64,000 bases of DNA, taken from contig CM041465.1 in assembly GCA_023213395.1 (NCBI GenBank), positions 179,187,741-179,251,740 on the forward strand. The letters run 5' to 3'. The first letter of the stretch is position 1. Each line of letters starts with the position of its first letter. Of this stretch, positions 1-12,312 are shown piece by piece. The notes beneath the pieces are model-generated. The model ran no database searches. It was given only the letters and a program-made list of their open reading frames with translations, and had not been told where the DNA came from. The stretch comes from Cycas panzhihuaensis (taxonomy: Eukaryota > Cycadophyta). The position numbers and the translations under genes were made by a program.

Positions 1-1692
1 AGGATTTTAGCTATCACTTAAGGGATTCAGGGATCAGAGGCCCCTTAGGGAGGGATTTGGAGATGGAAGTTGCTAAGAAATTTTTTTAGGGGTATTATAA
101 ATCTCATTTAACCCATGATTTTGTATTCATTGTATTATAATATGGCTATATCTATATACACTTGTGTAGTGATACATGTAAAAAGGATTGAAAGAAGATT
201 AGGGCTTTAAATAATTGTACTATGTAATTTTTTAATAATTACTCTAAATAATAATATGGTACATCATCATACCAGAATCTCTATGTTGTTTTTGTTGGTG
301 TATTTAGATTATTTCTTTTGCATGGTTATAAGTTTTGTTTTATTGCATTACTTATATGCTATATCTTTTCTTCAAGGTCTTCTTATGTTTAGGCTTTTCA
401 TCGCCTTATTTCCCTAGGTTCTTAAGCTAGTCTCATTCTCATTTTCATAGGATCACATTATTAAAAATTTGTCCATCCTTATGTCCAATATTATCTAATT
501 TACATGTATTTTAATAGGACTTATCAGGTGCATTTTGAGCTATCCCAATTTGACCTAAACCTCATGGTTGTTTTCTTATGGACTTTTTTCTTTTTTTCTT
601 TTTCTGTATTTTACTTTATCTTCATTCATCTTGATTTTATTCATATTCTTACTTTGCCTTATAGCTCATGTTTGGGAATGCAGTGAGATTTATTACAGGA
701 TGTTAATTAGCTTCATTCCCATACTATTTTTTATAAGTGCTTGAGAGCTAATTGTAAATTCCTTTAAAATCAATAAGCAAAGGGCAATTTCATTTATTTC
801 TTTTATTTGTTCTATTTCTTATTTTATTTTGCTTTTTTTTTGCCAATGCTTTCATGGATAACCCTTCTTCTTTCCTCCTTCCATTATGTTCTATATTTCT
901 TAAATATATAACAACATTAGCTTTAGACACATGATAATTAATGCTCCTTTTTTGTTTCTCCCTTATTTGTACTTGGCTAAGGCTATGATGTGTAAACATT
1001 ATCATGTAGGGATAGATGGGAGAATCCTACATTCCACAAAACTAAGCTAGGTTTCAATCCCTCCACATTAATTAACTTTGGCTACCATTAGGGTACCAGG
1101 TTAATCTTCCATCTTGGTCTTTAAAGTTCAAATTCAATCTTGCCTATAATAGAATTTGGCGTCATTGCCACCGTCTTTCAATGCTGAAAGTTAGTTGATA
1201 AAGATCTTTTACATGGTTTTTTCCCTCCCTTTCATACCGCATGCATATTAGTTATTTAACAAGTCAAGTGTTGTCATATTCCTTTTCTTCATCATTTCCC
1301 CTTTAAGTCATTCTTCCCTCATTAGAGTGGACCAAAATCCACACAAAACAAAGTCACTCTTACTTGGCATCCAAAATTTTGTTGGCCAAGCTCAATACAA
1401 AACTAGCTTTCAAAGCAAGCAAATGCTTTTCTACTCAACTAAAGATTAACTTTCAAAGTAAGCTAATGCTTTTCTACAGATAAATCAAATAAAAAAATTA
1501 TCAAACTTGATATTAAGTCTTAAGGGCCACAACGCTCATAATATGACAAGGGTATTAAGAGATTTTCTATTTATTTTATGGCTGATATTTGATATCCCAA
1601 ACAACTTTAATAAATAATGGGTCCCAGACTTGCAAATGCCATAGAGGCAGCACACTTCTATACTTTTCAATTAATTAAAAAAGAAAAAGATC
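1..1692. other. AT-rich intergenic sequence
   Basis: No reading frame in this stretch resembles a known protein, and no LTR, TSD or RNA gene is visible. ORFs of 60-71 codons occur only as chance openings in T-rich sequence. The stretch holds the distal upstream flank of the lipase gene. Confidence 0.6.
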
Positions 1693-1715
1693 GAGAGAGA
1701 GAGAGAGAGAGAGAG
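1693..1715. repeat. (GA)n microsatellite upstream of the lipase gene
   Basis: About eleven uninterrupted GA dinucleotides, followed by a purine-rich tail (ggggagagggagg). It lies about 430 bp before the start codon of the GDSL lipase. GA/CT runs are common in plant promoters and can bind BBR/BPC (GAGA-binding) factors; a regulatory role here is only a possibility. Confidence 0.85.
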
Positions 1716-1978
1716 GGGGAGAGGGAGGAAGAAAATTAATGTGATACACTTTATCAATGAATTCCCCCAAAAATTCCGCCCAGATTTTTATTGGGGGTGA
1801 ATGTCCTGTTCACACGTTGCATTATCCTTTTAATCTCTATCGTCAGCTAATCCGCCGTTCACACACCGTAAATGGTTCACCAAAATCAAAGAAACTTGTC
1901 CCTACCGTATTATCTCTCAATGATTCCCCTACCTACCACGCAAGTCTTCTCGGCGTGTTGTCTGTACATGCGGAGGTG

Positions 1979-2062
1979 CCGAGGTCGAATCCCTTGTAGA
2001 AATCGGTTCATTCATTTGTCCCGAGGTCGAATCCCTCCTAGAAATCGGTTCATCCAACTGTC
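1979..2062 (+). repeat. Two tandem 42-bp copies carrying a tRNA B-box-like motif
   Basis: Copies at 1979-2020 and 2021-2062 abut exactly and differ at a handful of positions. Each starts ccgaggtcgaatccct and contains tagaaatcggttca. The core ggtcgaatcc is one T short of the Pol III B box ggttcgaatcc, and the sequence just upstream (atgcggaggtgccgagg) reads like the variable/T-arm side of a tRNA or tRNA-derived SINE. It sits in the presumed promoter or 5' UTR, ending 82 bp before the lipase ATG. The duplication is certain; the tRNA/SINE origin is a guess. Confidence 0.75.
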
Positions 2063-2144
2063 TCATAAATGCAATGCAGTAGGGTCTCGTATTTGAAGTC
2101 CGAAGCACATTCACAGATCAGAATTTTCCGCCTTCGAAGAAGAT

Positions 2145-4056
2145 ATGGGGAGACGACCTCAGGCAGTTACCTTGCTGGGTTTTACGGCATTATTGATGCT
2201 GCCATATGGGCCGCTGGCCGAACCAGAGGGGTCTGAAACCGCGTTCTTCATATTTGGAGATTCGTGCGTTGATCCCGGCAACAATAACTACATTTCTACC
2301 GCACCTGGCTTCCAAGCCAATTATCCTCCCTACGGAAACAATGGCTTTTTCGCAAAACCCACCGGACGCTTCTCCGAAGGGAGGATAATCGTGGACTTCA
2401 TAGGTGAGTCTGAGGCTTCAAAAAATAAATAGATGAAATAAAATTCTATCTATAGAATTGTTTGGTTTGCCCGTGAATAAGCGATAGGTGACTGATTCTG
2501 TATCTGTGTGCGTTTGCCTCCATAAAGCTGAATACGCAGGGCTACCGCTCATTCCACCGTTTTTAGAGCCTAATGCCGATTTCACCAAAGGGGTTAATTT
2601 TGCATCAGGGGGAGCAGGAGTTTTGGCCGAGACAAACGAAGGATATGTGCGTATATTCTGATATATGTGCTGTAATATTGCTTAATTTCTAATTGATGGC
2701 TCCTCGGCCTTTGAATTGTTATTTATTGATTTTCTGGGGCTTCAGGCGGTTGATCTGAAGAAACAGTTGCAGCAATTTGGGGAGGTTCAAGCATTGCTAA
2801 CGGAAAAGCTTGGTTCTGTCAGAGCAGAGAGACTGTTTGCAGAAGCAGTGTATTTCATAAGCATTGGCAGCAATGATTATATGGGAGGCTACCTCGATAA
2901 CCCCGCAATGCAGGAACTGTATACTCCTGAGGAGTATGTTGGAATGGTCGTTACTAACTTGACCAATGCAATTCAGGTAAGATGATCTTAGTCTATCATT
3001 ATCCCAAAGTCGCTGAAAACTAGCCCTAAAAGTGGTTAATCTAACGGTTTAGGTGCTCTCCAACGCTCTGGGGGATCATTGCAACCGTGAGATGGCTCAA
3101 TCCTTGCACTCGTGCATGTTAGTTTTTATCGTTAATACGCCGCTCTCCAAGAATTCTGGACATGGCGTTGGATGCTATAGAACGTACTTACCTCTATTAT
3201 TTTGTCCACGTTCCATTTAAATTCCAACATCCAAGGGCTATGGGGTTTCTCAGGTCTATTCTCTGCAATTGAATCTTGGTTTCCAATGAATCCAAGCGCC
3301 TATCAAAGGTGCTGGAAGTAATAAATAAAATATATCATTCAACGAGAGGATGTAACCCGTTGTCCGATGGTCGTATGGCAGACTCTGTACTCGAAAGGGG
3401 CGAGAAAATTTGGGAATTTAGGACTTTCCCCGTTGGGATGTTTACCGATTATCAGAGCAATGGCGAACGATCCAAATGGAGGGTGTCTGGAAGCAGCTTC
3501 TGCTCTGAGCAGAGCACACAATGCTGCTGTGTCCGGGGTACTCAAGGGGCTTTCATCTGTTCTGCCAGGCTTCGAATTTGCCGATTCCAATTTCTACGAT
3601 TTTCTGAACGATCGGATGAATCACCCATCCACATACGGTCTGTAACTTGCTCTCTTTTCTCATCTGACGGCATCATAATTCAAATATCTTATTATTCCGC
3701 GTTATTTACTGAATTAGTATCGTGGTCGGTTTGATTCCAAAGGATTCAAGGAGGCTGTGAAGGCGTGCTGCGGTAGCGGTACCTATGGAGGAATATATAG
3801 CTGCGGAGGGAGGAGGGAGGTGAAGGAATACGAGCTGTGTGAAGATCCAAAGGAGTATATATGGTGGGATTCGTACCATCCAACGCAGCGCATTCACCAA
3901 CAATTTGCAGAGGCAATTTGGGGGGGATCCAATGAAATTGTTCAACCCGCCAATCTCAGTAAACTCTTCCGATATGACCAACCCATTACTCTTGGAGATG
4001 CAGCTGATGAGGTCCAAGATATTGGGGCTGCGAATACGGGTTTTGCACTGGTATAA
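2145..4056 (+). CDS. GDSL-type esterase/lipase (SGNH hydrolase, GLIP-like), five exons
   Basis: Secreted serine esterase of the plant GDSL family, which hydrolyses acyl esters and is often linked to defence or cuticle. Proposed exons are 2145-2403, 2528-2646, 2746-2976, 3382-3637 and about 3718-4056; the first three introns have GT-AG ends. Exon 1 gives a hydrophobic signal peptide (about residues 8-25), then block [15 protein letters not shown] with the catalytic Ser (Cys replaces the usual Leu of GDSL). Exon 2 carries block [11 protein letters not shown] (oxyanion Gly); exon 3 block [10 protein letters not shown] (Asn); exon 5 block V WDSYHP (catalytic Asp and His) and the family motif [10 protein letters not shown]. 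Total is about 400 residues, slightly long for the family. The exon 4/5 junction is abnormal: donor GT at 3638 leaves phase 1, while the only nearby AG (3716-3717) gives phase 0, so the gene may be a recent pseudogene, use odd splicing or contain an assembly error. The substrate cannot be inferred. Confidence 0.85.
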
Positions 4057-4892
4057 CAGCAGGCTTCAAAACGAAACCAATTGATGTCACCCGAAATATT
4101 GGTATTGTTACTGTTGATCAGTGTGAGGAACATGGTTTGGCTAGCGCTTTGAGTCATCATCCAATACAATCATAGTTTAAATGAATTTGTTATTAGCAAA
4201 TGTTACTGTAAGTATTCTTTAACGTATTGCAAACAGTTTTAATAAGAAGAAAAGAATACTGAGCTTTGGTTAATTCATAACTATAGGGTACGTTACAATA
4301 CTTGTGTAATGTTATTGTTGTTAGGTTACATCAATAATAAATGTGTAGTATAGGAGGTGGTATAATTACTAATTACTAATGTACTAAAACCTAGGGCTTT
4401 ATCTTATATAACTAGTAATTGGATCCATCATTCTTTATGACATAGATTATAAGTGTCCTAAAACTAGGTGTCTTATTATATAGTCTTATAGATTATGTAT
4501 CTTTTTCATCCTTAAAAAGGAGAATATTTTTATTCTATTTTGGGAAGAGAGGAACACATTCAAAGAAAGGAGAAATGAGAGAGTTATTAGGGATGGATTG
4601 TATACAGAGTGAGATCTAGTAGAGGTATGTTGGTAGGTGACACTCATATCTACATTACTAATTTCTTTTATTTTAGTTATAGTGAAATTTATACTATTGG
4701 TAAGGTTATGTTATTATCATATGTAGAGACTTCCCTAGAAGGGATTATGAACATACCAATTGCTTTTGTGCTCAATATACAAAAACTTCTTCTATGGTAA
4801 AAATACATATATATGTTGTGTGGTATACAACAATGACTTGGTTTGGGACCATGTATTGATTTTATATATTAATGGTTTAGTCTATGACTATA
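4057..4892. other. Lipase 3' flank, no gene seen
   Basis: Holds the presumed 3' UTR of the lipase and AT-rich sequence up to the first LTR. No clear polyadenylation signal can be singled out. Short ORFs near 4609-4957 resemble nothing and look like chance. Confidence 0.5.
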
Positions 4893-5368
4893 TGATAGAA
4901 GAATTAATGATTGAATTTATTAATTTATTGATGATTAATTGTATTGCATTTTTGTAATGTGTTGTAAATGATTTATATTAAAGACATTGTTGTCGTAAAT
5001 GGGTTAAGTGATAACTTAATATTATGAACCTAGGTGTGTGGGAGTACTTTTGCTTTCAATCTTAAAATATTATAAATGTGGTTTAATCATGCAAGGTAAC
5101 AACTATCACCTTGCATGATCTTATGTTTATTATTCTTCAAGTTTATTATCATTGCCTCTTGTGTTGCATATGTGAGGCTCTTGTATGTAAATATATTATA
5201 TAAATGTATCTTCATGAAAAATTAATGCAATTATGATTACTTTTGGAGCTATTAAGTAATTCATCACATCCTTTATTAAAATGTTTATTGAATGTGTTAT
5301 TCAATATATTATGCATATGAGTGATATTAGAACCTAGATCTAAACTAGGCCTAATCCTTCGTCTTTCA
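4893..5368 (+). repeat. Element A 5' LTR
   Basis: Starts tgatagaag and ends near ttca just before the primer site at 5371. It contains a perfect 12-bp inverted repeat (atcatgcaaggt at 5086-5097 with its complement at 5108-5119, 10-nt loop) and a TATA-like stretch near 5196. The matching 3' LTR has kept only part of the hairpin. Confidence 0.85.
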
Positions 5369-5370
5369 CT

Positions 5371-5383
5371 TGGTATCAGAGCT
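5371..5383 (+). other. Primer-binding site of element A
   Basis: tggtatcagagct is the usual plant retrotransposon primer site complementary to the 3' end of initiator methionine tRNA. It lies 2 nt after the 5' LTR. Confidence 0.85.
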
Positions 5384-6795
5384 ACTTTTAGATCCAACTT
5401 TCAAAACACTTTCAAAGACATAACTGCTATCACAAATTACATCAGCTAGTTGATCAGAACCAACTTTCAAAGCTATAGATTTAGCCTTAGTTTTATTTAT
5501 CCTTTGCCCTTGTTACTCAGTTGATCACTCAAAGATTTTATATCTCAAAGCTTCTTAGTTTTTATTAATGTATATTTCCCAACAAGAAAGATTTGTCATT
5601 AATCATGCATCTTTTACAACCCTAAGCATTTTCCAACTTGGAAGGATCTTTTAATGCCTGCGTGCCTTTTTAGTATAAGCCAATTGATAAATGAAAAATG
5701 CTTATGTTGTATGAAGCCTCTTGACAAGACCCTAAAAATACTTGGCATTAACAACTCATAATTGTTAGACATTGTTACAACTCACCATTATAGTCTTAGA
5801 ATTGTTTGGAACTCTATGTTTTTTAGTTTGCATTAAGCTCCTTAACTTTGTTATAGTTGATCAATGTGTCTTTGAGCCTTTGAGACCATATTGTAGATCT
5901 GACAAGGAACATCAAACCCAATTATCACTACATGATGATTTCAATATATTTTTCTTACCTATTTGTAGCTCTTTGTGTCAATTCAAGTTTGAACTTGCAT
6001 CTGCAGCTCCCATGTGTGTTTGCATACTCCATCGATGTTCTTTTTGGCTCCTCAAGCAACTACAATCAAACAGAGCTACTAATTATCTACTACCATTTTT
6101 TTGGTGCTTGCGTAAACTATATCACGCCTTTTTTTATGACTCCTTTGTATACCTTATCTCTTCACTTTATGTTGCCCTTCTCTCGACTTCTCACTATAGC
6201 CACGATAACTCCTAAGATTATTACATGTTAGTAACTAGATCTTATTGATAATAGAGGCAAATAGAGGTAAAAAGTAGAGTTTTATTATTTTGAATTTGAT
6301 TGATCTAATAACAGTAGGGGATTTGGGCAAAATTGTGCACTTCAACTTATTCTAATTTATTGGTAGGCTGATGAAACTATGACATATGACTACTCAAACT
6401 GATCTTGGCTATGACATCTTCTTATTGGAAGAATTAATTTAAGATTCTGCAACCTCGGTAAAGAGATTTAACCCTTTGTATGTAACCTATTTCGTCATTT
6501 TTTAAAATCTTATCATTTCATTTTATTTTTTATAAAATTTAAAAACTTTAGGATATAAAAATTAGCATATTCATAGAATATTTTATTTGTGATAAAGGTC
6601 CCTAATCTAAAGTTAATCTTTTTATCCTTTTTAATCATTTTTAAAGCTTTTTAGGCCTATTTTTTAATCATTTTTAAGTAACGTTTTAGTATTTTTAAGG
6701 TTTTTTTCATGTTTTTACTGCTTAAAACATAAATTTTAATATTTTAATGATTAAAAAATTCTATAAAAAATTAAAACATTAAAAAAGATAAATAC
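5384..6795 (+). other. Element A untranslated leader, nothing recognised
   Basis: About 1.4 kb of T-rich sequence between the primer site and the conserved pre-gag block. Open frames of up to 147 codons (5772-6215) are Phe/Leu/Cys-rich and unlike any Copia protein; they look like chance. Confidence 0.5.
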
Positions 6796-7260
6796 CTAAA
6801 TTGAACAATCGATTACTAGCCTTACAAGAGGAATAGATATGACTCTTAAAGTTACCACTCTACACATACTAGTGGTCTTTCTTAAATTCTATGGATATTA
6901 GAGAAAGCCATTAACTATCAGGTGTATTAAGTAGTAGGATAAGGTATTATACCTCAAAACCTTGGAGTTTGGAGACCAGGCTAAACTTGAAGAGGTGAGC
7001 GCCTTGGTTGTTAAGTGTGTCCTTAGACGAGGATCTGTCATTCAAACCATAAATCTAGCACAAATGGATCAACGATATTGGGAGACGCAACAGAACTTTC
7101 TATAGTGCCTGTGTGTCTTTAGGTATATTGGGTCCCTTAGCTGCCACTTATCAGTAGTTATGCCATCAGATAGAACTATCTCAACTACCAAGGGTTATTA
7201 AGAATAGAGACACTAAGACATAGATCCTAGTTTAACATACCCTTTTAGGTAGATAGAGTA
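6796..7260 (+). other. Conserved pre-gag leader block of element A
   Basis: This untranslated stretch is collinear with 38522-38970 in Copia-1, at the same place just before gag. Matching landmarks run in the same order: accagccttgcaagg versus actagccttacaaga, gccattagctatcaggtgta (38625-38644) versus gccattaactatcaggtgta (6907-6926), then tttggagacca, atctgtc, cataaatc and gggtccct. No shared reading frame supports coding. It may be an RNA element such as a packaging, translation or dimerisation signal; this is inference. Confidence 0.7.
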
Positions 7261-7620
7261 TATATTTCAGACATCATGACACTTTAAATGATTATAGTTA
7301 ATGTAATTAAACTTTCTGGCAGTGATAATTTCTTGGCTTAGAAGAAATAAGTCAAGAACATATTAATAATAAATAAACTTTGGCCTTATGTTTATAGAAA
7401 AATTCCTATTCCAATTGCCACTAAAGGCCCTTATGATCCTAAGAATCTCATTCCTCCTAATCTTGATGTTGCAACATCCTTTTAAGAGGATGAAGAAGTT
7501 GCATTTTCCTTTTTGTACTTATCCTATGAAGATAGTATTGATTAGAACATTAAACAAGCCCTTACCTCTCCTAATGCTTGGAATATCATTTGTGCACTCT
7601 ATGAGAGGAAGAATAATACT

Positions 7621-8272
7621 GTTGAGAATATAAGGTCCCAAACCTTAAGCCACCATAAGATCTAAACTATTTTGCAACTAGTCACAGGAATCAAAACTAA
7701 GATTTAACATGCAAGTTCTAAAATTAGAGACAATATAACAACATCAATATACAAACTAAACATCACATATGCACATGATATAACGTGGTAAAACCCTAGT
7801 AGTGTACTAGGGAAACATCCACATAGGAAATGTATCGATCTTTATTGCTGTAGAATGAAAAAATAGTACATCTTAGTAGCAGAGTGCTCTCAGGAACAAC
7901 AACCAGTCGTCGCCCTCATCACAGTATATTACATTACATTACAACATAATAAGAAAAACCCTAAAACGAACTACATGAGAGGGACATCCAAGGCATGAAT
8001 CTCAACCGTAGAATCTAGGGTATTTGTATCGAATGACTCTGATTCTCTTTACATTTTAATAAGGTTTACAGGGCTAATTTTTTTGGTCGGAGGCTATCGC
8101 TCTCAAACCCCCTCTTAGAGGGGGGCGTTCCATGCCCCCCCGCACCCCTCGTCCAAGGGGGGCTCCCGCCAACCTTGGAATCCCCCAAGAAAGATTAGGG
8201 GGGGAAACCGCACTGAAAACATGCTAAAATTTTAGCCTTAAATGATTGTTGTCACAATCATTTAAGGCTAAT
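7621..8272. mobile_element. 652-bp insert in element A gag with 25-bp flanking duplication
   Basis: The gag reading resumes after 8272, and a 25-bp stretch is present on both sides (7596-7620 and 8273-8297, 23 of 25 identical), so this is an insertion with a long target duplication. The right edge is a hairpin (8232-8249 paired with 8254-8271). The interior has G/C runs (8101-8205) and, read on the minus strand, phrases typical of an LTR 3' part (gggttttaccacgt). The duplication is too long for an ordinary LTR integrase (5 bp), and no poly-A is seen for a LINE or SINE. The class is unresolved. Confidence 0.7.
8232..8271. repeat. Perfect 18-bp stem hairpin at the insert edge
   Basis: The arm ttagccttaaatgattgt (8232-8249) is exactly complementary to 8254-8271 with a 4-nt loop (tgtc). 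It abuts the right end of the 652-bp insert to within one base. Confidence 0.9.
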
Positions 8273-11200
8273 ACTCTGTGAGAGGAAGGATAATACTGGG
8301 AAAGTGATGCTTAAAGCCTAACTTTACTCCATTCCATTTGTAGGATCTATAATAACTTATTTATCCTAAATCAACGTGATTAAGAATCAGTTAACGGTGA
8401 TGGGTCAGCCACCAGATAACAATGATCTCATATCCTATATAATTAATATCTTGCCATCTAGATATAATTACCTTATATTTAATTTGTCACATATAGATCA
8501 ACTTGTCACTATTGACTTTAATACATTTGAGGATCTATTACTCCAAGAAGAATGTATTCAAAATTGATAAGGGAATCTAGGTGCTTTCTCTTCTATATCA
8601 GCATTTATAACCTATCATAGAGGAAGACAATAATGTTGATAATTAACCCATAATTCTAGTTTAATGAATTTGAACTAGCAACCACACCAACAACGATATC
8701 AATCGTATTATCCTTAACCACCATACAATCCTCAGGTTGTTTGTCATTATTGTAGTAAACCCAAATATATAACACCTAATTGTAGAAAAAGACAAGATAA
8801 CCTTCAACAATGATAGTTTTGAAATTGCCCTACTATGTAGGGTAATAAGAATCATGGATACAAAAATTATTAGGGATCACAAAAGTAAAATTAACCTAAT
8901 TATTTAGGATTAAGGAGATAAAATCAAAATACTCCATATGACAACTAAAAGAATAGGAATCATAACTAGAGACAGAATCAAGAAGGCCACATGGCCAACT
9001 CTCAAAATCTCTTCTTTGCTACTTTAATAATTCAATATTCTAACATATATTGGTTGATCAATTTGGGTGTTTCTTGGTATATGACTGGTTCAAAAGAACT
9101 TCTCACAGATATAAGACTAATTTAGGATCAATCAATCACTTTTGGAGATGATATTATTCCAGAGGTTACCAAGATTGGCAATGTTCCTAGTTTATTGAAA
9201 AATTCAGATACCCTACATCATCTTAATAATATTTTCTAAGTACCTAATATGACATGTAACCTACTATCTATTAGCTAGAAAAATAAATAAAACTTTGATG
9301 TTTCATTTAGTCTTCTTTGAAAATACCTGATTACTGATCTAAATGGCAGCCTAATTACCTAAGGAATCAAAGATTAGAGACTATACAAGATTGATGCTAT
9401 AACAAAATCTTTAATCTAGTCACATGAATTTAGTTCTTGTAGTAATTCAACTTCCACTTCTAATCCTTCTACTTCAACCTTATATTCAGATGAGCAATTT
9501 GCTTCAAAAGCATTTATTTTTTAAAGACTTCCAAAAGACTAGTTATGACATCAATGTCTAGGTTATTTGAACATGAGCAATCATCATCTACTTTATAAAT
9601 TGAATATGGTGCATAGCATATTGAATATAAAGCAGACTAAATGTATTTATAAAGTTTGTGTTATGGGCAAATATCATTGGGCTCAATTTAGGTTAGATGG
9701 AAGAGCTTGACATGCCAATGAACCTTTAGGCCTAGTACATTCAAATATCTATGGGCCCATGTCACAAGCATATTTTGGAGGCTATCATTATTTCATTACA
9801 TTTATTAATGATTATTCGAAAGAAGTGTGGGTCTATTTTTGGAAGTAGAAATCATAAGTCTTTGATAAGTTTAAAGAATTTAAGCATGGTGTTGAATTAG
9901 AATCTAGAAAGCCACTTAAAATCCTTCGTTATAATAATAAAGGTAAATATACATCAAATGAATTCACTAAATTTTGTAAGGATAATAGCATCAAATGGTA
10001 ATTTTACCCCCTATACATACCTCAGTAAAATAAAGTTATTGCAAGAATGAATTGCATGCTTGCTGCTAAGAATTTAGGACTTCAATTCTGGGTTGAATCC
10101 CTCTATACAACCATTTATCTCACAAGCAGAAGCCCAACTAATATAGTATTGAACATTACTCTCGAGAAGGGCTAGTCAAGTCAAATAAACACTTTTGGTT
10201 GTACAACATATATGCTTATACCGAAAGAACAAAAGAAAATGTTGAACAATAAAAACAAGAAATATATCTTTATTAGTTATTAACCTAGCTATAAAGTATA
10301 CAAATTATATAATCCTACTACCAAGCAAATGTATACATATTAGGATATTATTTTTTTAGAAGAGAACTAAGATTTAGATGTTACACAAATTTCATTCTTT
10401 GATGATCAGTTTGAAAATGTACCAACTACTCCTCCTACTCCTTAAAATATTCCTACATAATAAATATCTACTGCATCAATATATACCCCTAGTATATAAT
10501 CTATACCACCTATCTTGACATCTACATTTACTCTGGTGTTGACTATGATGATATATTTGCACCAGTAGCTAACATGACCACTATCAGGCTTATTTTGGCA
10601 CTTATAACTCAATTCAATTGGCCTATTTATTATATGGATGTAAAAGATACCTTCTTAAATAATAATTTTTAAAAGGAAAAATATTTAAATCAAGCTCCTA
10701 ACTTTGTTATTTGAGGAAGAGAACACCTAGTCTGTAAGTTAAAAAAATCCTTGTATAGACTTAAGTAATTACTTCGTGCCTATTATGTGAAAATTGATGA
10801 ATATTTTTAAAAGCATAGACTCATTTGCTCATCTTTAGATCTAAATCTATATATTAGAATTTATAATAGTTTGATCACTCTAATTGTAATTAATGTTGAT
10901 AATTTATTGATAATTGGTAATAACACAAAGTGGATTATATGTCTTCAAGGAGAATTGAAAAATAACTTTGAGATAACTGACCTTAAGTTCTTTTGCTATT
11001 TTTTAACATAGAAGTCTAGTAGGAGTTAGGCCATATCTTCCTCTTTTAGTTTAAATATACAAAAGAGATTCTTTAGAAATTCAAGATGGAATAATATAAA
11101 CCATCCCCAATTCCTATGGAGATAAGTCTAAAATTGAATATTGATGGGTATGGAAAGCCTTTGGATCCTACATTATATAGGCAACTTATGAGGAAATTGA

Positions 11201-11851
11201 TTTACCTCACTCATACTCAACCTAACATTACATATGCCATTGGGATCTGTTCAAGATTCATGATACAGCCTAAGACTTCACATTAAAAAGAAGCAATAAG
11301 GATCTTGAGATATCTTTAGGGTACTCTAGTTTGGACTTGATTATTATCATATGAATAATTCTTTATTGACAGGGTATACAAATGTAAATTGGGTTAGATG
11401 TAAAGATAGTCATAGATCAACTTCAAGTTATTGTTTTAACCTAAGTTCTACTTCAGTTTTATGGTGTTATAAAAAGCAGCATAATATCACTTAATCTTCA
11501 ACTAAAGCTGAGTATAAAGACGTCGTTAGTGCAACTACTGAGGCTATCTAGCTTAAAAGGATTTTTAAAGAGCTTAGAATTAATTAGATACAAGCTACAT
11601 TACTATTCTAAAATAATCAAAGTATTCTTAAATTGACTAAGAACCCTCTGTTCCTTGCTAGAACCAAACACGTTAAGGTTCCCCATCACTTTATTAGGGA
11701 GCATGTACATGATGGTGAAATAGATTTGGTCTACAAGCCTACCAATAATTAAATAGTTGATATCTTCATAAAAGAACATTCTCGTGATAAATTTGAAAGA
11801 TTTGGAATTGACCTTGGTGTCAAAATTAATGAACTCATCATTAAGAGGAGA

Positions 11852-12312
11852 TGATAGAAGAATTAATGATTAAGTTTATTAGTTTATTAATGATTAATTA
11901 TATCACACTTTTGTAATATTTTATAAATAACTTATATTGAGGGTATTATTATCATAAATAGGTTAAGTCACAACTCAATGTTATTAAATTTTACTCTTAA
12001 TATTAAAATATTATAAATATGATTTAATCATATAAGGTACTAACTGTCACCTTGCATGATCTTATATTTATTATTATTTAAGTTCATTGTAACTATCTCT
12101 TTTGTTACATATTCAAGGCTCTTGTATATAAATATATTATATAAATATATCGTCATGAGAGATTAATACAATTATGATTACTTTTGGAGCATTTGAGTAA
12201 TTCATTGTCTCCTTTATTGAAATGCTTATTGAATGTATTATTCAATGTATTATACATGTAAGTGAGATTAGAACCAAGGTCTAGACCATACCTAATTCTC
12301 CCTCTTTTACCA
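11852..12312 (+). repeat. Element A 3' LTR
   Basis: Begins tgatagaag like the 5' LTR and is collinear with it throughout (for example near 12055 accttgcatgatctta). Its end near 12312 (ttttacca) is approximate because the terminus has eroded. Confidence 0.8.

Larger units (their letters stand above)
7310..11850 (+). pseudogene. Element A dead Copia gag-pol
   Basis: In-order remnants of one polyprotein: gag at 7310-7620 and 8273-8570 (UBN2-like, ends LLLQEECIQN); a zinc knuckle near 8742-8786 whose His is Tyr; protease near 9047-9085 where the DSG active site reads NLG; integrase core at about 9735-10160 with Asp changed to Asn in both VHSNIYGPMS and LRYNNKGKYTSNEF; RT at about 10550-11100 where YVDD has become NVDN; RNase H and the KPL-type tail to about 11850. 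Many stops are TAA or TAG where CAA, CAG or TGG is expected, and the catalytic Asp to Asn changes are also G-to-A. This fits long-term cytosine deamination of a methylated relic. Confidence 0.85.
4893..12312 (+). mobile_element. Element A: old Ty1/Copia LTR retrotransposon, 7.4 kb
   Basis: Two direct LTRs (4893-5368 and about 11852-12312), a tRNA-Met-type primer site (tggtatcagagct, 5371-5383), a purine tract before the 3' LTR (taagaggaga) and a gag-protease-integrase-RT-RNase H order on the + strand identify a Copia element. The LTRs have drifted far apart and every reading frame is broken, so it is ancient. No convincing 5-bp TSD could be read: the left flank is ctata and the exact right LTR end is uncertain. 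A 652-bp foreign insert splits gag. The region before gag matches the same region of the younger Copia-1 element at 35274-43649. Confidence 0.85.

Noticed and set aside
4830-4892. Similarity to 12370-12420 across element A (ggaccatgt and nearby bases), considered as a long target duplication
   Set aside because: Too short and imperfect, and not adjacent to the 3' LTR end.
5772-6231. 147- and 99-codon overlapping frames
   Set aside because: Chance openings in T-rich leader of element A, without motif.
7621-8272. Helitron or solo LTR as identity of the insert in gag
   Set aside because: Helitrons give no target duplication; a solo LTR would give 5 bp and the outer bases do not fit tg...ca with matching flanks.
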